From Saprospiraceae bacterium (lineage in GTDB: Bacteria; Bacteroidota; Bacteroidia; Chitinophagales; Saprospiraceae), in contig JANQPA010000044.1 in the NCBI GenBank assembly GCA_028285545.1, positions 1-64,000 on the forward strand: a stretch of DNA of 64,000 nucleotides. Reading direction: 5' to 3'. Positions within the stretch are counted from its first letter, which is position 1, and each line of letters starts with the position of its first letter. The position numbers and the translations under genes were made by a program. The notes under the pieces are model-generated. The model did no database searches. It worked only from the letters and a program-made list of their open reading frames with translations, and had not been told where the DNA came from. Of this stretch, positions 17,434 through 27,303 are shown piece by piece.

Positions 17434-18426
17434 CTATCTGAATATATCAAAAGGGTTTAGTTCTCCAGCCACAAAAGTTTTAATTACCTGATCCAACTTA
17501 TCCGGTTGATCTTCCATAACAAAGGCATGAGTATTGCTGAGAGTGATGATGTGTATCTGTTTACTTTTTTCTTTGGCACCAAGCCAACTGTGATGAAAAA
17601 AGGCAGAAAAATATCCAGCACCGTCCATTTTAAAAAGGTTTGGAGTAAAGGCAGGCACTACTACCAGTACTGGGACTTGTAAATTTTGATATTCAAGGCT
17701 TAGGTCGGTACAATAATATTCACATAAATACCGGACCATTATTGGTATTGGAACACTTGACATCTGCTCCCAATATTTAGCGGCTTTTGTAGAATCAGTA
17801 GAAAATGTTTCAGGGAAAAAATTACCATTATCCCAGGTGGTTTTGCTTACCCCCTTAAACCAGTTTTTGGATAATTGCTGGTCTACATAATAGATTCTTT
17901 GCTGTAAATTACGGGGCTCCATTGAGGGGTAAGTGGCAGTGAATTTTGCCATTCCTGAGATGATAACAACCTTTTGGATGAGGTCCGGATAATCCAGAGC
18001 CATTCGCATGGCAATGACATTGCTGTAAGTAAAACAACTGGTCAGGATGGGATTTTCTATGTTTTCGGTTTCAATTAAATCTTTGAGGCCTTTTAAGATG
18101 CCTTTGGTCCAATATAAATTGCTGAACTTTTCATTTTCTTCAGGCATAGGCGGAGCCGAAGTTTTGCCCATACCTGGAAAGGTGACAGCATAGAAGGTAT
18201 ATTCTTCTTTATTTCTTTCAATATAATCTTGAAAAATCGTCCAATCAAATCCCCATCCTGGCAAGAGAATCATGTTTTGGTCACCGGTGCCAAATTTTTT
18301 GACTTCCTCGAGTTTTGCCCATTCAGCGGTTTGGTATCCTTCAGTGTGCTGTAGATTATTGACCTGTGAAAAGCCAAATGTTGAAAAAAATAAAAGGTAG
18401 AAAGTAACGATAATTTTGTACTTCAT
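17434..18426 (-). CDS. exported alpha/beta-hydrolase-fold protein with degenerate catalytic site
   Basis: The 330-residue protein has a signal peptide (IVTFYLLFFSTFGFSQ) and a hydrolase-fold core (LLPGWGFDWTIF, YAVTFPGMGKTS). The usual GxSxGG nucleophile elbow is replaced by SCFTYSN (130-136). By alignment with the following VIAMRMALDYPDL helix, a threonine (Thr133) is at the serine position. The acid-bearing strand reads VPVLVVVPAFTPNL and lacks the usual Asp, while a histidine remains in SNTHAFVMEDQP. It is therefore probably not a normal serine hydrolase; a binding or regulatory role is possible. It is the last gene of a same-strand run with an AraC regulator, a helical-repeat protein and fabG. 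Confidence 0.72.
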   Translation of the reverse strand: MKYKIIVTFYLLFFSTFGFSQVNNLQHTEGYQTAEWAKLEEVKKFGTGDQNMILLPGWGFDWTIFQDYIERNKEEYTFYAVTFPGMGKTSAPPMPEENEKFSNLYWTKGILKGLKDLIETENIENPILTSCFTYSNVIAMRMALDYPDLIQKVVIISGMAKFTATYPSMEPRNLQQRIYYVDQQLSKNWFKGVSKTTWDNGNFFPETFSTDSTKAAKYWEQMSSVPIPIMVRYLCEYYCTDLSLEYQNLQVPVLVVVPAFTPNLFKMDGAGYFSAFFHHSWLGAKEKSKQIHIITLSNTHAFVMEDQPDKLDQVIKTFVAGELNPFDIFR

Positions 18427-18477
18427 AATGCGGGTATTTTTGCATCAATGCTAGCCATTTTTAAGCCCAAAAAAGTG

Positions 18478-19599
18478 TCATTGAATTGAATGCAACCCTT
18501 TTTTATATTCACTGGGCGTCATCCCCGTCATTTTTTTAAAATTTCGAAGAAAAGAAGATTTATTTGAAAAGCCTGAGTCGAAAGCTACATGAATAATTTT
18601 GGCTTCTGCATATTGCTGGGAGGATAATAATTTTTTGGCTTCTTCTACCCTATGATTATTAATCAGCAAATAATAGTTTGTTTTTAAACCCTCTGATAAG
18701 ACCTGGGACAGGTGCCCTTTTGAGATGTTTAATGCTTTGGCTAGATCTTCAGGTTTTAGATCTTGTTGCAAAAATGGTTTTTGGGTTTTGAGATGATCCA
18801 AAAGCTCCTGTTTTAATAATTCTAATTTCTTGCCATTAAGCGTAGAGGCCTGATATTTTTCAGTGCCAAACTCCGGCTTGCCGATGAAGTCAGGAAAAAG
18901 GAAGGCAATATAGCCCAAACTGTAAATAATAAAAGCCATGCCCGAAAGACCAAAATGAAGGGCCAGGTTTTCTAAGTCAAAATAAGAGCGACTTAAAAAA
19001 GACAAGAAGGTGGTGATAACAATATAGACTAAAAACACAATGGCGCTTTTCTTCAACCATTGTAATTTTCTTTTGGCCTTACCATTAGGAGTCTTCGCTT
19101 TTTGTAAAAATTGGAAGGCTGCAAAAATAAATCCAAAACTGCTTATCAAATATACCAGATAAGCAAAGGTATAAATACTCCAAGGAGGGGTTTCACTAAT
19201 TGATTGACTGCTTTCATAAACACGGATTTTGATCTCGGCAGGGAGCCGATAAAATGGGATAAACAAAATTAACTCAAATAGAAAAGGAGTCAGATGAAGT
19301 AAGTGGACCCATTTCATTTTATAATTGGGAAAAATATTAGACCGGATATAATGGTAAAAGAGTGGAGCCAACAGAAAAGTAAGGGGTAAAGTACTAAAAT
19401 ACAGATGAGGAAAATCCTTCAAGTGCCCACTTAAATAAATTACATTTTCGAATAGATAAAATGAAAAAAAGGCGATCAAAAGGATCAGAAAGATGCTGGA
19501 TTTTAGTTTACGAGTATTTAAAAGTAAAAGACTGATGAGGAACAGACCTTGGAAAGAGCTGAATAGATAGATGATCTCGATAAACTCTAATTCAAGCAT
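18478..19599 (-). CDS. AraC-family regulator with multi-helix membrane domain
   Basis: From the ATG at 19599 the product has 373 residues. A frame extending to 19641 adds 14 basic residues that do not fit the family start. About seven hydrophobic helices fill residues 1-230 (for example GLFLISLLLLN, LLIAFFSFYLF, TPFLFELILFIPFY). A C-terminal AraC DNA-binding domain (about 270-370) contains LAKALNISKGHLSQVLSEG and HVAFDSGFSNKSSFLRNFKK. This 7TM-AraC layout is frequent in Bacteroidota. It lies between a hydrolase-fold gene (51 bp downstream) and a helical-repeat gene (68 bp upstream), all on one strand. Confidence 0.88.
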   Translation of the reverse strand: MLELEFIEIIYLFSSFQGLFLISLLLLNTRKLKSSIFLILLIAFFSFYLFENVIYLSGHLKDFPHLYFSTLPLTFLLAPLFYHYIRSNIFPNYKMKWVHLLHLTPFLFELILFIPFYRLPAEIKIRVYESSQSISETPPWSIYTFAYLVYLISSFGFIFAAFQFLQKAKTPNGKAKRKLQWLKKSAIVFLVYIVITTFLSFLSRSYFDLENLALHFGLSGMAFIIYSLGYIAFLFPDFIGKPEFGTEKYQASTLNGKKLELLKQELLDHLKTQKPFLQQDLKPEDLAKALNISKGHLSQVLSEGLKTNYYLLINNHRVEEAKKLLSSQQYAEAKIIHVAFDSGFSNKSSFLRNFKKMTGMTPSEYKKGLHSIQ

Positions 19600-19667
19600 A
19601 AGTATAAATTTAGTCCGGTGAATGAGACTAAATTTACGCATTGTAGCTAATAATTATTCTGAGAAAG

Positions 19668-21065
19668 TCACAAATATTTCGCGATCTCAGGAACCTGTCC
19701 TCTTAAATCTTCTAATATTGCCTTAAAAGCAGAATTCTGTTGAACATCGAAGCCGCACAGGGTTTCCTCTATTAAGCTAATGAATTTCTTTTGTGGAATA
19801 ATACCTTCACGGTATTGTGCTACCGCAATAAACAGGGGAATACTAGGCATATAACCAGCATAAGACTGAATCGATTTGACTTTTTCCTGAAGGCCGTATT
19901 TCTTAGCCGTTTTTAAGACCTTTTCAAAATGGTTTTGATTGGACATGGCTTCCAGGTATACAGAAAAGAATAGATGCCATCGATATTGCAGGATCTCTTT
20001 TGAGTAGGCATGCAAAAAAGAATCTCCATACTGCTCTGCATTTTTGCAAAGTCCTGTTTTATTTAGGGCCTCCATATAGAAAGCTACGAAGCCAATTCGA
20101 TTATGGAAATTTTTCACCTTTTTTGCATCTCCTGATGCCTTTTGCATTAATTGTAGAGCTTCCTGGTTGCGATTCATTCTCAATAAAATGGCGCATAAAT
20201 TATTTACGTAGAGCAAATGATCATGGGTTTTAGCTCGAATAGATAAATATCCATAATAGACTGCCTTATCATATTCCCGGGAGTTAGAATGCAACATTAA
20301 TCGACTATTATAGTAATTCACTGCATGTCTCTTAGAATAATAAAGCCCTTGGGCAAATTTATTATCCAGATAATCAAACTTGTTCCTCAACTGATCATAA
20401 GCACGATAATTGTGCGCAATAAACACCAATCGTACCAAAGCCAAAAATCTAATCTGCCCTTCTACCTTTTCATCGTAAAACACTTCTGAAAGCCAACCTT
20501 GCCATTGCTTTGATTCTTCCTCCTTGCCTCGATATTGACCAACGATAGCTAAAGTAGCCTCATGTAATTTTTCTTTGATGGCCCTGGATTGCAGATAAGC
20601 AGCTCGATATTTTTTCAAAAATTCATCTGCTAATTGATGATCTGAATGGCGAAGTCGGATGAGTAAAAAATGCCGATAATTTTCAATTAACTCATAAAAC
20701 CTGGAGAAGAAAAAGCCAGGGTGCTGATACCTTCGAATCGTTTTTAATAATTGCTTCTCATGTTCAGGGCGGATGGAATCTGTCATTATTTTCTGCTCCC
20801 AATCCAATAGCTGGTTAAAGTGCTCATCAACATCAATAGCTTTTAACCTGGCAGAAATCCAATTTTGCAAATGATTGTATTTGCGCTTATCAATAGAGGT
20901 ATCATAAGGTGTAAACTGATCAATATGCCGGGCATTATAATCAATTTGTTGGAGTATATTTCGTCGATCCTCATCTTCAAATTGTTCGATAGAAAGCAGA
21001 TATTCCGTTTCTATGGGAAGCAAATTGTTAGTAAAAGTGGTGAACTTCTGAAGCTGAGATCGCAT
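19668..21065 (-). CDS. helical-repeat (TPR-like) cytoplasmic protein of unknown function
   Basis: The 465-residue protein has no signal peptide or membrane segment and is predicted to be almost entirely alpha-helical. Weak TPR-like pairs appear in the second half (KAVYYGYLSIRA, NRNQEALQLMQKAS, FEKVLKTAKKYGL). It is rich in Tyr, His and Arg. No named family was recognised. It starts 15 bp after the fabG stop on the same strand, so it is almost certainly in the fabG transcript. The product may be a scaffold or adaptor, but its function is unknown. Confidence 0.72.
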   Translation of the reverse strand: MRSQLQKFTTFTNNLLPIETEYLLSIEQFEDEDRRNILQQIDYNARHIDQFTPYDTSIDKRKYNHLQNWISARLKAIDVDEHFNQLLDWEQKIMTDSIRPEHEKQLLKTIRRYQHPGFFFSRFYELIENYRHFLLIRLRHSDHQLADEFLKKYRAAYLQSRAIKEKLHEATLAIVGQYRGKEEESKQWQGWLSEVFYDEKVEGQIRFLALVRLVFIAHNYRAYDQLRNKFDYLDNKFAQGLYYSKRHAVNYYNSRLMLHSNSREYDKAVYYGYLSIRAKTHDHLLYVNNLCAILLRMNRNQEALQLMQKASGDAKKVKNFHNRIGFVAFYMEALNKTGLCKNAEQYGDSFLHAYSKEILQYRWHLFFSVYLEAMSNQNHFEKVLKTAKKYGLQEKVKSIQSYAGYMPSIPLFIAVAQYREGIIPQKKFISLIEETLCGFDVQQNSAFKAILEDLRGQVPEIAKYL

Positions 21066-21080
21066 ATTTGATTTTTTAAT

Positions 21081-21824
21081 TCACATTACCAAACCTCCAT
21101 CTACGTTTAAAGTAGTTCCAGTAATAAAGGATGCTTCATCGGATGCTAAAAATAAATAGGCACTGGCAATATCTTCTACTTCCCCCATCCTGCCAACAGG
21201 AGTTTTAGCCAAAAGCGTATTCATATATTCTGGAGGAATGGTTTCCACCATTTCTGTACGGATAAAACCAGGGGCAACTGCATTAACGGTAATTCCTTTG
21301 CGCCCAAACTCTCGAGCCCAAACTTTTGTCATCCCTATCACCCCAGCTTTGGCAGCAACGTAATTGGTTTGTCCAAAATTACCATAGTGAGCTACTACGG
21401 AAGCCGCATTTAAAATACGGCCAAAACCTTTTTCGGCCATGTATGGATACACTGCCTTAGTACAATTAAAAACACCCGTTAAATTCACATCCAAAACCTG
21501 TTGCCATTGCTGGCTTGACATTTTCTTCATAGAAGCATCTCTAGTTATCCCAGCATTATTAATCAGGATATCTATGGATCCAAAATCCTTTTTCACCGAT
21601 TCGGCGGTTGCATTTACAGCTGCTAAATCTGCGGTATTCACTTTGTAAAAACGGAGGTTTGCTCCGTTAGATTTCAACTCAACAGTGGCTTCCTTACCTG
21701 CGATTTCATCTATATCCCAACAGGCTACAGAAGCGCCAGCCTCGATAAATTTCCTGGCAGTAGCTTTACCAATTCCCTTAGCTCCACCTGTAATGATGGC
21801 AGTTTTACCTGATAATTTCTTCAT
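21081..21824 (-). CDS. fabG: short-chain dehydrogenase, FabG-type 3-oxoacyl reductase
   Basis: The 247-residue Rossmann-fold protein has the TGGAKGIG nucleotide motif (12-19), NNAG (89-92), the catalytic Asn114, and Ser142-Tyr155-Lys159 (ASVVAHYGNF then YVAAK). It also has the VNAVAPGFI and GxxLNVDGG segments typical of FabG. It would reduce 3-oxoacyl thioesters to 3-hydroxyacyl forms with NAD(P)H. Its place beside a KAS III-like gene and an acyl-CoA synthetase gene (27303-29841) suggests a paralog dedicated to a local acyl pathway rather than the housekeeping fatty-acid enzyme. It leads a minus-strand run and is divergent from the hydrolase at 22064. Confidence 0.88.
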   Translation of the reverse strand: MKKLSGKTAIITGGAKGIGKATARKFIEAGASVACWDIDEIAGKEATVELKSNGANLRFYKVNTADLAAVNATAESVKKDFGSIDILINNAGITRDASMKKMSSQQWQQVLDVNLTGVFNCTKAVYPYMAEKGFGRILNAASVVAHYGNFGQTNYVAAKAGVIGMTKVWAREFGRKGITVNAVAPGFIRTEMVETIPPEYMNTLLAKTPVGRMGEVEDIASAYLFLASDEASFITGTTLNVDGGLVM

Positions 21825-22063
21825 CTCTTTTATGATTGTATCAATTTTTTAGAAGTGAATTTAGACTTTGAGAATCAGTCAATGAGGGATATTTAAAATT
21901 AAAACCCATTGACTAAACTATCTTTTCGGCAGCAAAAATAACTTAAAATATTATTTATCAATTATTTAAGCAATAAAAAAATGCCATTGACTTTACAAAT
22001 TAGAATTCAGGCGATTCTCATGGTGGCCTTTGTCAGGATTACTAATTTTGAAAAAAAGATAAT

Positions 22064-23002
22064 ATGAAATTATTCACGGCTGCATTATTAACCCTCCTAT
22101 TTTTTAACACTGCAAAAGCTCAAGAAAAATTTAACTCCTCTATGGAAGATTGGACCTACCCATACGAAGTTCACAAAATTGCATTAAATGATAGTTTAGG
22201 CATAGCATATGTAGATGAAGGCCAGGGAGGTAAAACCCTTCTTTTTATCCATGGATTAGGATCTAATCTAAAAGCATGGCATAAAAATATAGAGGTTCTC
22301 AAAAAACATTATCGCTGTATAGCTCTTGATTTACCCGGGTATGGAAAATCCGCAAAAGAAGATTTTTCATTTAGTATGAGTTTTTTTGCAGAATCAATAC
22401 GGACATTTATTGATTCTTTGAAATTACAAAATGTAGTTCTAATTGGCCACTCCATGGGTGGGCAAATAGCGCTACATACCCTATTGCAAAAACGCGATAA
22501 CATTGAAAAGCTAGTCCTAATAGCACCAGCAGGCTTTGAAACCTTTACTGAGAAAGAAAAACTTTGGTTTCAGACTGTATTTACATCCGCAGTGATTAAA
22601 GCCAGTACAGAATCTCAGATTGTAAACAATTTCAAAATTAATTTTCATAAGATGCCAGCAGATGCTCAGTTTATGATTGAGGATCGACTAACTATGCGTC
22701 AAGCAAAAGAATATGATAATTATTGTAAGATGATTCCCAAATGTGTTATGGGCATGTTGAAGGAGCCCGTATTTAATCTATTGTCCAATATCGAATTGCC
22801 TGTGAAAATTATATTCGGTGAAAATGACCTACTCATTCCAAATAGAATCTTGCATCCAACCTTAAAGACAGTCGATATAGCAGAAGCAGGCCAAAAAATG
22901 CTGCTAAATAGTCAATTGCTTATGATTCCAGAAGCAGGCCATTTTGTCCAGTGGGAAAAAGCAAATCAAATCAATGAATACATTTTGAATTTTTTGAAAT
23001 AA
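22064..23002 (+). CDS. secreted alpha/beta hydrolase
   Basis: The 312-residue protein has a signal peptide (LLTLLFFNTAKAQ) and a canonical alpha/beta hydrolase fold: FIHGLGSNLKAWH oxyanion loop, GHSMGG nucleophile elbow (Ser130), Asp255 in FGENDLLIP, and His293 in PEAGHFVQWEK. It probably hydrolyses an ester or related bond in the periplasm. It is divergent from fabG and 315 bp upstream of the TonB-receptor operon. A sequence matching the Bacteroidota -7 element TAnnTTTG (taattttg, 22043-22050) lies just before the start, but a matching -33 element was not found. Confidence 0.87.
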   Translation: MKLFTAALLTLLFFNTAKAQEKFNSSMEDWTYPYEVHKIALNDSLGIAYVDEGQGGKTLLFIHGLGSNLKAWHKNIEVLKKHYRCIALDLPGYGKSAKEDFSFSMSFFAESIRTFIDSLKLQNVVLIGHSMGGQIALHTLLQKRDNIEKLVLIAPAGFETFTEKEKLWFQTVFTSAVIKASTESQIVNNFKINFHKMPADAQFMIEDRLTMRQAKEYDNYCKMIPKCVMGMLKEPVFNLLSNIELPVKIIFGENDLLIPNRILHPTLKTVDIAEAGQKMLLNSQLLMIPEAGHFVQWEKANQINEYILNFLK

Positions 23003-23317
23003 TCCAATCAATTCAGTGTTTGATTTCCATTATGCAAATGAAATTAGGGTTGAAATGGAGAAATTCACATGGATGAGTCCACAGCCTAATTTGAAATAGC
23101 AAACCATTGATAATCAATACATTTAAAACCTAGTTTTTCTTGAAAATTCAAAAAAGTCCACACTTTATAAATCAATTTTCGTTCGGTCATTTCTTTTTCT
23201 TCCCAATATATTCGTCTCATCGGAATAATGATTTGCAATTGACAAGTTTTGGCAAATTGAATTGTTTCATTCCTCCAAAAAATCAAATTATTTTCTAAAA
23301 TGTAAAACCTATTTCTT
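23003..23317. other. intergenic stretch before the TonB receptor operon
   Basis: The gap should hold the promoter of the operon that starts at 23318. On the minus strand, a 66-codon frame (23086-23286) has a plausible but unrecognised composition (three Trp, many Lys/Ile). It could be a small gene or a relic, but there is no family or context support, so it is not called. Confidence 0.4.
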
Positions 23318-25792
23318 GTGAAAAAAATAATTACTCTCCTGATTTTTAGCTTTGCAAGCTATGCTCTTATCGCACAGACTGGAACGCTTTCTGGTAAGGT
23401 TTTAGGCAGTGATGGAGAAGCACTTTTGGGTGCAAGCGTACAGATTAAAGGCGGTTCAAAGGGCGCCATTACGGATATAGATGGACGATACTCTTTAGAA
23501 CTAGAAGCAGGTACCTATACCATGATTGTTAGTTACATTGGATATGCTGACTCAGAAAACACTGTTAGTATAAATGCTGGTCAGAATAGCACCCTTGATT
23601 TTACTTTATCCTTAGGTACTGCTTTGGATGTAGTGGTAGTATCTGGATCAAAGAAACCTGAAAAATTAACAGAGAGTCCGGCAACTATCGAAACCATCCA
23701 CGCACGAGAGATTGAGGAATATGCCGGTAACCCTGGAGAACTTTTAGCCCGTCAAAAAGGTATCGATTACTTTCGAGCAGGTATTGCTACTCCAGCTTTT
23801 AATATAAGAGGATTCAACTCTAACTTTAACTCAAAAAATCTACAGGTTACCGACGGTCGGTTTTCCACTCTTATTGCCACTGGCCTGCCACTCGGCCCCT
23901 TAAACACGACTATCAAAGAAGATATTGAAAGAGTAGAGGTTATATTGGGTCCCAATGCTACCCTATATGGCCCCAATGCTCATAATGGTTTGATGAATAC
24001 GATTACCAAAGATCCTCGCACCTCTGCAGGGACTACGATTGCCATCAATCCTGGAGTGAGTGGAGATGGAGATGCCTTTTTCTCAGGGCGTATTCGCCAT
24101 GCTCAGGTGCTGAGTGATAAATTTGCTTTTAAAGTCATGGGCGAATATACCACGGCTACTGAATTTGATTTTTCTGATTCCGTATTTATTGACAGAGTTG
24201 GAGCACTTGATACCCTTGGCAACCCCGTACCAGATGGTATTAAAGAAGGATATAATGAATTTGAGTTAGACAATGATGTTAATTTTATTAGAGCCGAAGC
24301 AGGCCTTTATTTTAGTCCTTCTAAAGATCTGGATATCATTTTCAATACTGGATATAGCAATAGCACCTACCTCTCTCCTACCAATGTAGGTCGAAATCAA
24401 ATTAAAGATTGGTCTATCAATTATTACCAATTGAGATTTTCTGGAAAAAACTGGTTTGCGCAGGCCTATTACACCTTGAGTAAAACCGACAGCACTTATG
24501 CCATCGATCAAAGAACCAAAAATTATTATGCAGCCATAGATGCAGATGTACCTCCTGCCATTGCTCGCCAAAGTTCTTATGGAAATGGAGCGATTTTCCA
24601 AGATGACTCCCAGCGTTTAAATGCAGAAGCGCAATACAATAATACTTTTGGAAGATTGTCCCTAGTGACAGGTTTGCAATATCAAATGGATCAAGCCAAT
24701 AGTTTGGGGACTTACCTCTTGGATGGTGGTGGCTCAATTGATATCAGTCAAATTGGAGGATATGCTCACCTAACTTACGAATTTGGAGATGGCTGGCGTG
24801 TATTAGCTGCTGCCCGAGCTGACGATCATGAGGTTTACGGTTTTAACTTTGTGCCAAAATTTGGTCTGCTAAAAGTTGGTAAATCTGGAACCTGGCGATT
24901 GACTTACGGTCAGGGAATAGCAGCACCTACCATTTTGAATATGTACGGAGATTTGTTTGCTGGCTTGATTTTGGGTAATGCGGAAGGTTTTACTCTGGCA
25001 GACGGATCTAAGGTAGAAAAGCAAAAGGTTGAAAAATTGCAAACCTTCGAACTGGGTTATCGCGGACAGGTGGTTCAGAATAAACTGTTTATTGATGCCA
25101 ATGCCTATTTCAATAATTCCAAAGATTTTTTGAGCCCTTTAACCATCATCGGAGTGGCAAGTCAGCGTGGGGATCAGGCCATTGACCAGGTTCAATCAGG
25201 ATTTGGGATATGGGGAGGCTTAGTAGGAACCTACATAAATTTTGGAGAAGTAAACACCTTTGGTTTTGATATAGGAGCTACCTATTATTTCACTCCTCAG
25301 TTTAGTGGCACTTTTAATTATTCCTACTTCGATTATTCTGTTGATGAGGAAAATATGGAAAATGACTTCAATAATGACGGAGTGGTTAATTTTCTTGATA
25401 TTTTGGTAAATGCACCTAATCACAAAATGAGTCTGGGTTTAAATTATAGTGGTGAAAAGTGGTTCGGAAGTTTATTTACGCGATGGGTAGAAGAATACGA
25501 TTATTTTTCCAGCTTCCAAATAGCTTCACAAACCCATGAAGAACTGACTTATCGAGGGGTGCCTATTGTCGAAAATGCAAGAAGCGCAGATACTTATAAC
25601 TATGGGCCATTAGGAGGTTTCGTAACCATGGATTTAAGTATTGGGCATCGAATAAATGACATATTCACTATTTCAGCTGCTGCAAGCAATCTGTTCAATC
25701 AAGATCTAAGAGAGTTTACTGCTTCTGCTCCTACCCGTGGTTTATACACCATGGAATTGAGAATTAATTTGCCGGCTATTGGCAAGAAATAA
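23318..25792 (+). CDS. TonB-dependent receptor (operon with symporter and acyl enzymes)
   Basis: The 824-residue protein starts with GTG directly before a clean signal peptide (KKIITLLIFSFASYALIAQ). A carboxypeptidase-regulatory-like domain (about 22-105, LSGKVLGSDGEALLGASV) is followed by a plug (about 115-235, PAFNIRGFNSNFN, VEVILGPNATLYGPNAHNG) and a beta-barrel ending in MELRINLPAIGKK. There is no STN domain and no SusD partner. The plug motif resembles siderophore or small-molecule receptors. The symporter gene starts 23 bp after its stop, which suggests a two-membrane uptake route for one small molecule. Confidence 0.9.
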   Translation: MKKIITLLIFSFASYALIAQTGTLSGKVLGSDGEALLGASVQIKGGSKGAITDIDGRYSLELEAGTYTMIVSYIGYADSENTVSINAGQNSTLDFTLSLGTALDVVVVSGSKKPEKLTESPATIETIHAREIEEYAGNPGELLARQKGIDYFRAGIATPAFNIRGFNSNFNSKNLQVTDGRFSTLIATGLPLGPLNTTIKEDIERVEVILGPNATLYGPNAHNGLMNTITKDPRTSAGTTIAINPGVSGDGDAFFSGRIRHAQVLSDKFAFKVMGEYTTATEFDFSDSVFIDRVGALDTLGNPVPDGIKEGYNEFELDNDVNFIRAEAGLYFSPSKDLDIIFNTGYSNSTYLSPTNVGRNQIKDWSINYYQLRFSGKNWFAQAYYTLSKTDSTYAIDQRTKNYYAAIDADVPPAIARQSSYGNGAIFQDDSQRLNAEAQYNNTFGRLSLVTGLQYQMDQANSLGTYLLDGGGSIDISQIGGYAHLTYEFGDGWRVLAAARADDHEVYGFNFVPKFGLLKVGKSGTWRLTYGQGIAAPTILNMYGDLFAGLILGNAEGFTLADGSKVEKQKVEKLQTFELGYRGQVVQNKLFIDANAYFNNSKDFLSPLTIIGVASQRGDQAIDQVQSGFGIWGGLVGTYINFGEVNTFGFDIGATYYFTPQFSGTFNYSYFDYSVDEENMENDFNNDGVVNFLDILVNAPNHKMSLGLNYSGEKWFGSLFTRWVEEYDYFSSFQIASQTHEELTYRGVPIVENARSADTYNYGPLGGFVTMDLSIGHRINDIFTISAAASNLFNQDLREFTASAPTRGLYTMELRINLPAIGKK

Positions 25793-25815
25793 TAAATTTT
25801 AATTGAGCAACGAAT

Positions 25816-27303
25816 ATGACACTTGCCTGGATACTTTTTTCGATCTATCTCCTTGGCACGGCCTACCTCGGTTGGCTGGGTCATCGAAAAACAGATGGAT
25901 TTGGCAGTTTTGCCATCGGCAATGGAGATCTATCTCCTATCCAGGTAGGTGTTACCCTGGCTGCAGCTACTGCTTCTGCTGCCACCTTTATCATAAATCC
26001 GGGATTCGTGTATGTAGATGGTTTGGCCGCATTTATGCACTTAGGTTTAGGGGTATACCTTGGTTTCGTTTTTATGCTGATTCTATTGTCCTTTCGTTTT
26101 CGTAGAATGGGAACCGAAATGAAAGCTCTTACTATTCCAGATTGGATAGGAAAGCGTTATAATTCTAAAAATTTCTCTCTTTATTTTGCCTTTATTAACC
26201 TATTGACTTTTGCTTTCATAGTTCTGTTGGTTGGTGGTATTTCGATTGTAATGCAAAAACTATTGGGGGTATCAAATGTGGCAGCATTATTAATTACCCT
26301 AATTTTTGTAACGGGCTATGTTTTGTTTGGGGGCACTTATGCTCATGTATTCACCAATATGTTTCAGGGTTTCCTGATGATTTTTGTCTCTTTAATTGTG
26401 CTGTGGTCAGGTTTTAAATTGATGAATGAAACAGATGGTTTTTTTAGCTTGATTAAAAATACAGATCCAAATCTACTAAAACCGATTAACCCCAACAGTA
26501 AGCTCTTTAATGACTGGTTTTCAACTTATTTTTCTGGTTTTTGTATAGGAGGGGCTCTTGTTTGTCAACCACATATACTGACAAAAGCATTATATGTAAA
26601 AACAGATCGGGCAGTACGAAATTATATATTGGTCTTTAGTCTGGTCTTTTTTCTTTTCACCTTATTACTATTAGCTGGGTTTTGGGCGCACGGAATTTTA
26701 AGCCCTGATCAATTAACGGACCCTGAGACTGGACTTTTCCGCCAGGACCTGGTTATGACGGTCTACCTTCAAAGTGTATTTCCCGACTGGTTATTTACAA
26801 TTGTAAGTGTGGTTCTTTTGGCAGCTGCCATGTCTACACTTGATGGGCTTCTAGTAGGAATTTCGACCATAACAGCTAATGACTTGGTTTTAAACCTAAT
26901 AGATAGATTTGGGAGAAAAGAAATTTCCGAGAAAAGAAAAATGGAAATTGCTTTTAGGGTCAGTCATCTGGTATTAATCCTAATTGCCGTATTAACTTTT
27001 TGGGTGACCTTAAATCCACCAAAATTATTGGGCATTTTTGGTCAAGTGGGTGTCTACGGTTTGGTTTTGGCGGCAGTTCCTCCCCTTTTGGCAGGGGTAT
27101 TATTCGAAAAGGTAAGCCTCAGGCTGGTATGGTTGATGTCAATAGTAGGATTATTTATTCATTTCGGCTTGTTTTTTGGGGGCCATCAAATATTTCCCAA
27201 CAGTACACTTGCATTTGGTAATCCGGGAGTAACTGCGGCAATAGGTTTGAGCATAAGTGTTTTGCCAAGTCTGATTATTCAATTACTGCTAAAAAGAAAT
27301 TAA
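25816..27303 (+). CDS. sodium:solute symporter (SSS family)
   Basis: The 495-residue protein has about 13 transmembrane helices and SSS-family features. These are the N-terminal LAWILFSIYLLGTAYLGWLG, the TLAAATASAATFIINPGFVY loop in TM2-3, and the central VVLLAAAMSTLDGLLVGIST segment typical of the Na+-coordinating helix. It would import a solute with sodium across the inner membrane. Substrate cannot be read from the sequence. Its stop codon overlaps the next ATG by one base (TAATG), which indicates translational coupling with the KAS III-like gene. Confidence 0.92.
   Translation: MTLAWILFSIYLLGTAYLGWLGHRKTDGFGSFAIGNGDLSPIQVGVTLAAATASAATFIINPGFVYVDGLAAFMHLGLGVYLGFVFMLILLSFRFRRMGTEMKALTIPDWIGKRYNSKNFSLYFAFINLLTFAFIVLLVGGISIVMQKLLGVSNVAALLITLIFVTGYVLFGGTYAHVFTNMFQGFLMIFVSLIVLWSGFKLMNETDGFFSLIKNTDPNLLKPINPNSKLFNDWFSTYFSGFCIGGALVCQPHILTKALYVKTDRAVRNYILVFSLVFFLFTLLLLAGFWAHGILSPDQLTDPETGLFRQDLVMTVYLQSVFPDWLFTIVSVVLLAAAMSTLDGLLVGISTITANDLVLNLIDRFGRKEISEKRKMEIAFRVSHLVLILIAVLTFWVTLNPPKLLGIFGQVGVYGLVLAAVPPLLAGVLFEKVSLRLVWLMSIVGLFIHFGLFFGGHQIFPNSTLAFGNPGVTAAIGLSISVLPSLIIQLLLKRN

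Noticed and set aside
18391-18406. third copy of the taaaaggtagaaagta motif
   Set aside because: It lies within the signal-peptide coding sequence of the hydrolase-fold gene and is explained by codons for TFYLLF, so it is not called as a repeat element.
22043-22050. TAnnTTTG promoter element before the hydrolase gene
   Set aside because: No -33 element at proper spacing was found and the leader would be only a few bases, so it is mentioned but not called.
23086-23286. 66-codon minus-strand frame before the TonB receptor
   Set aside because: It could be a small gene or relic, but there is no homology or context. It is noted only in the intergenic entry.
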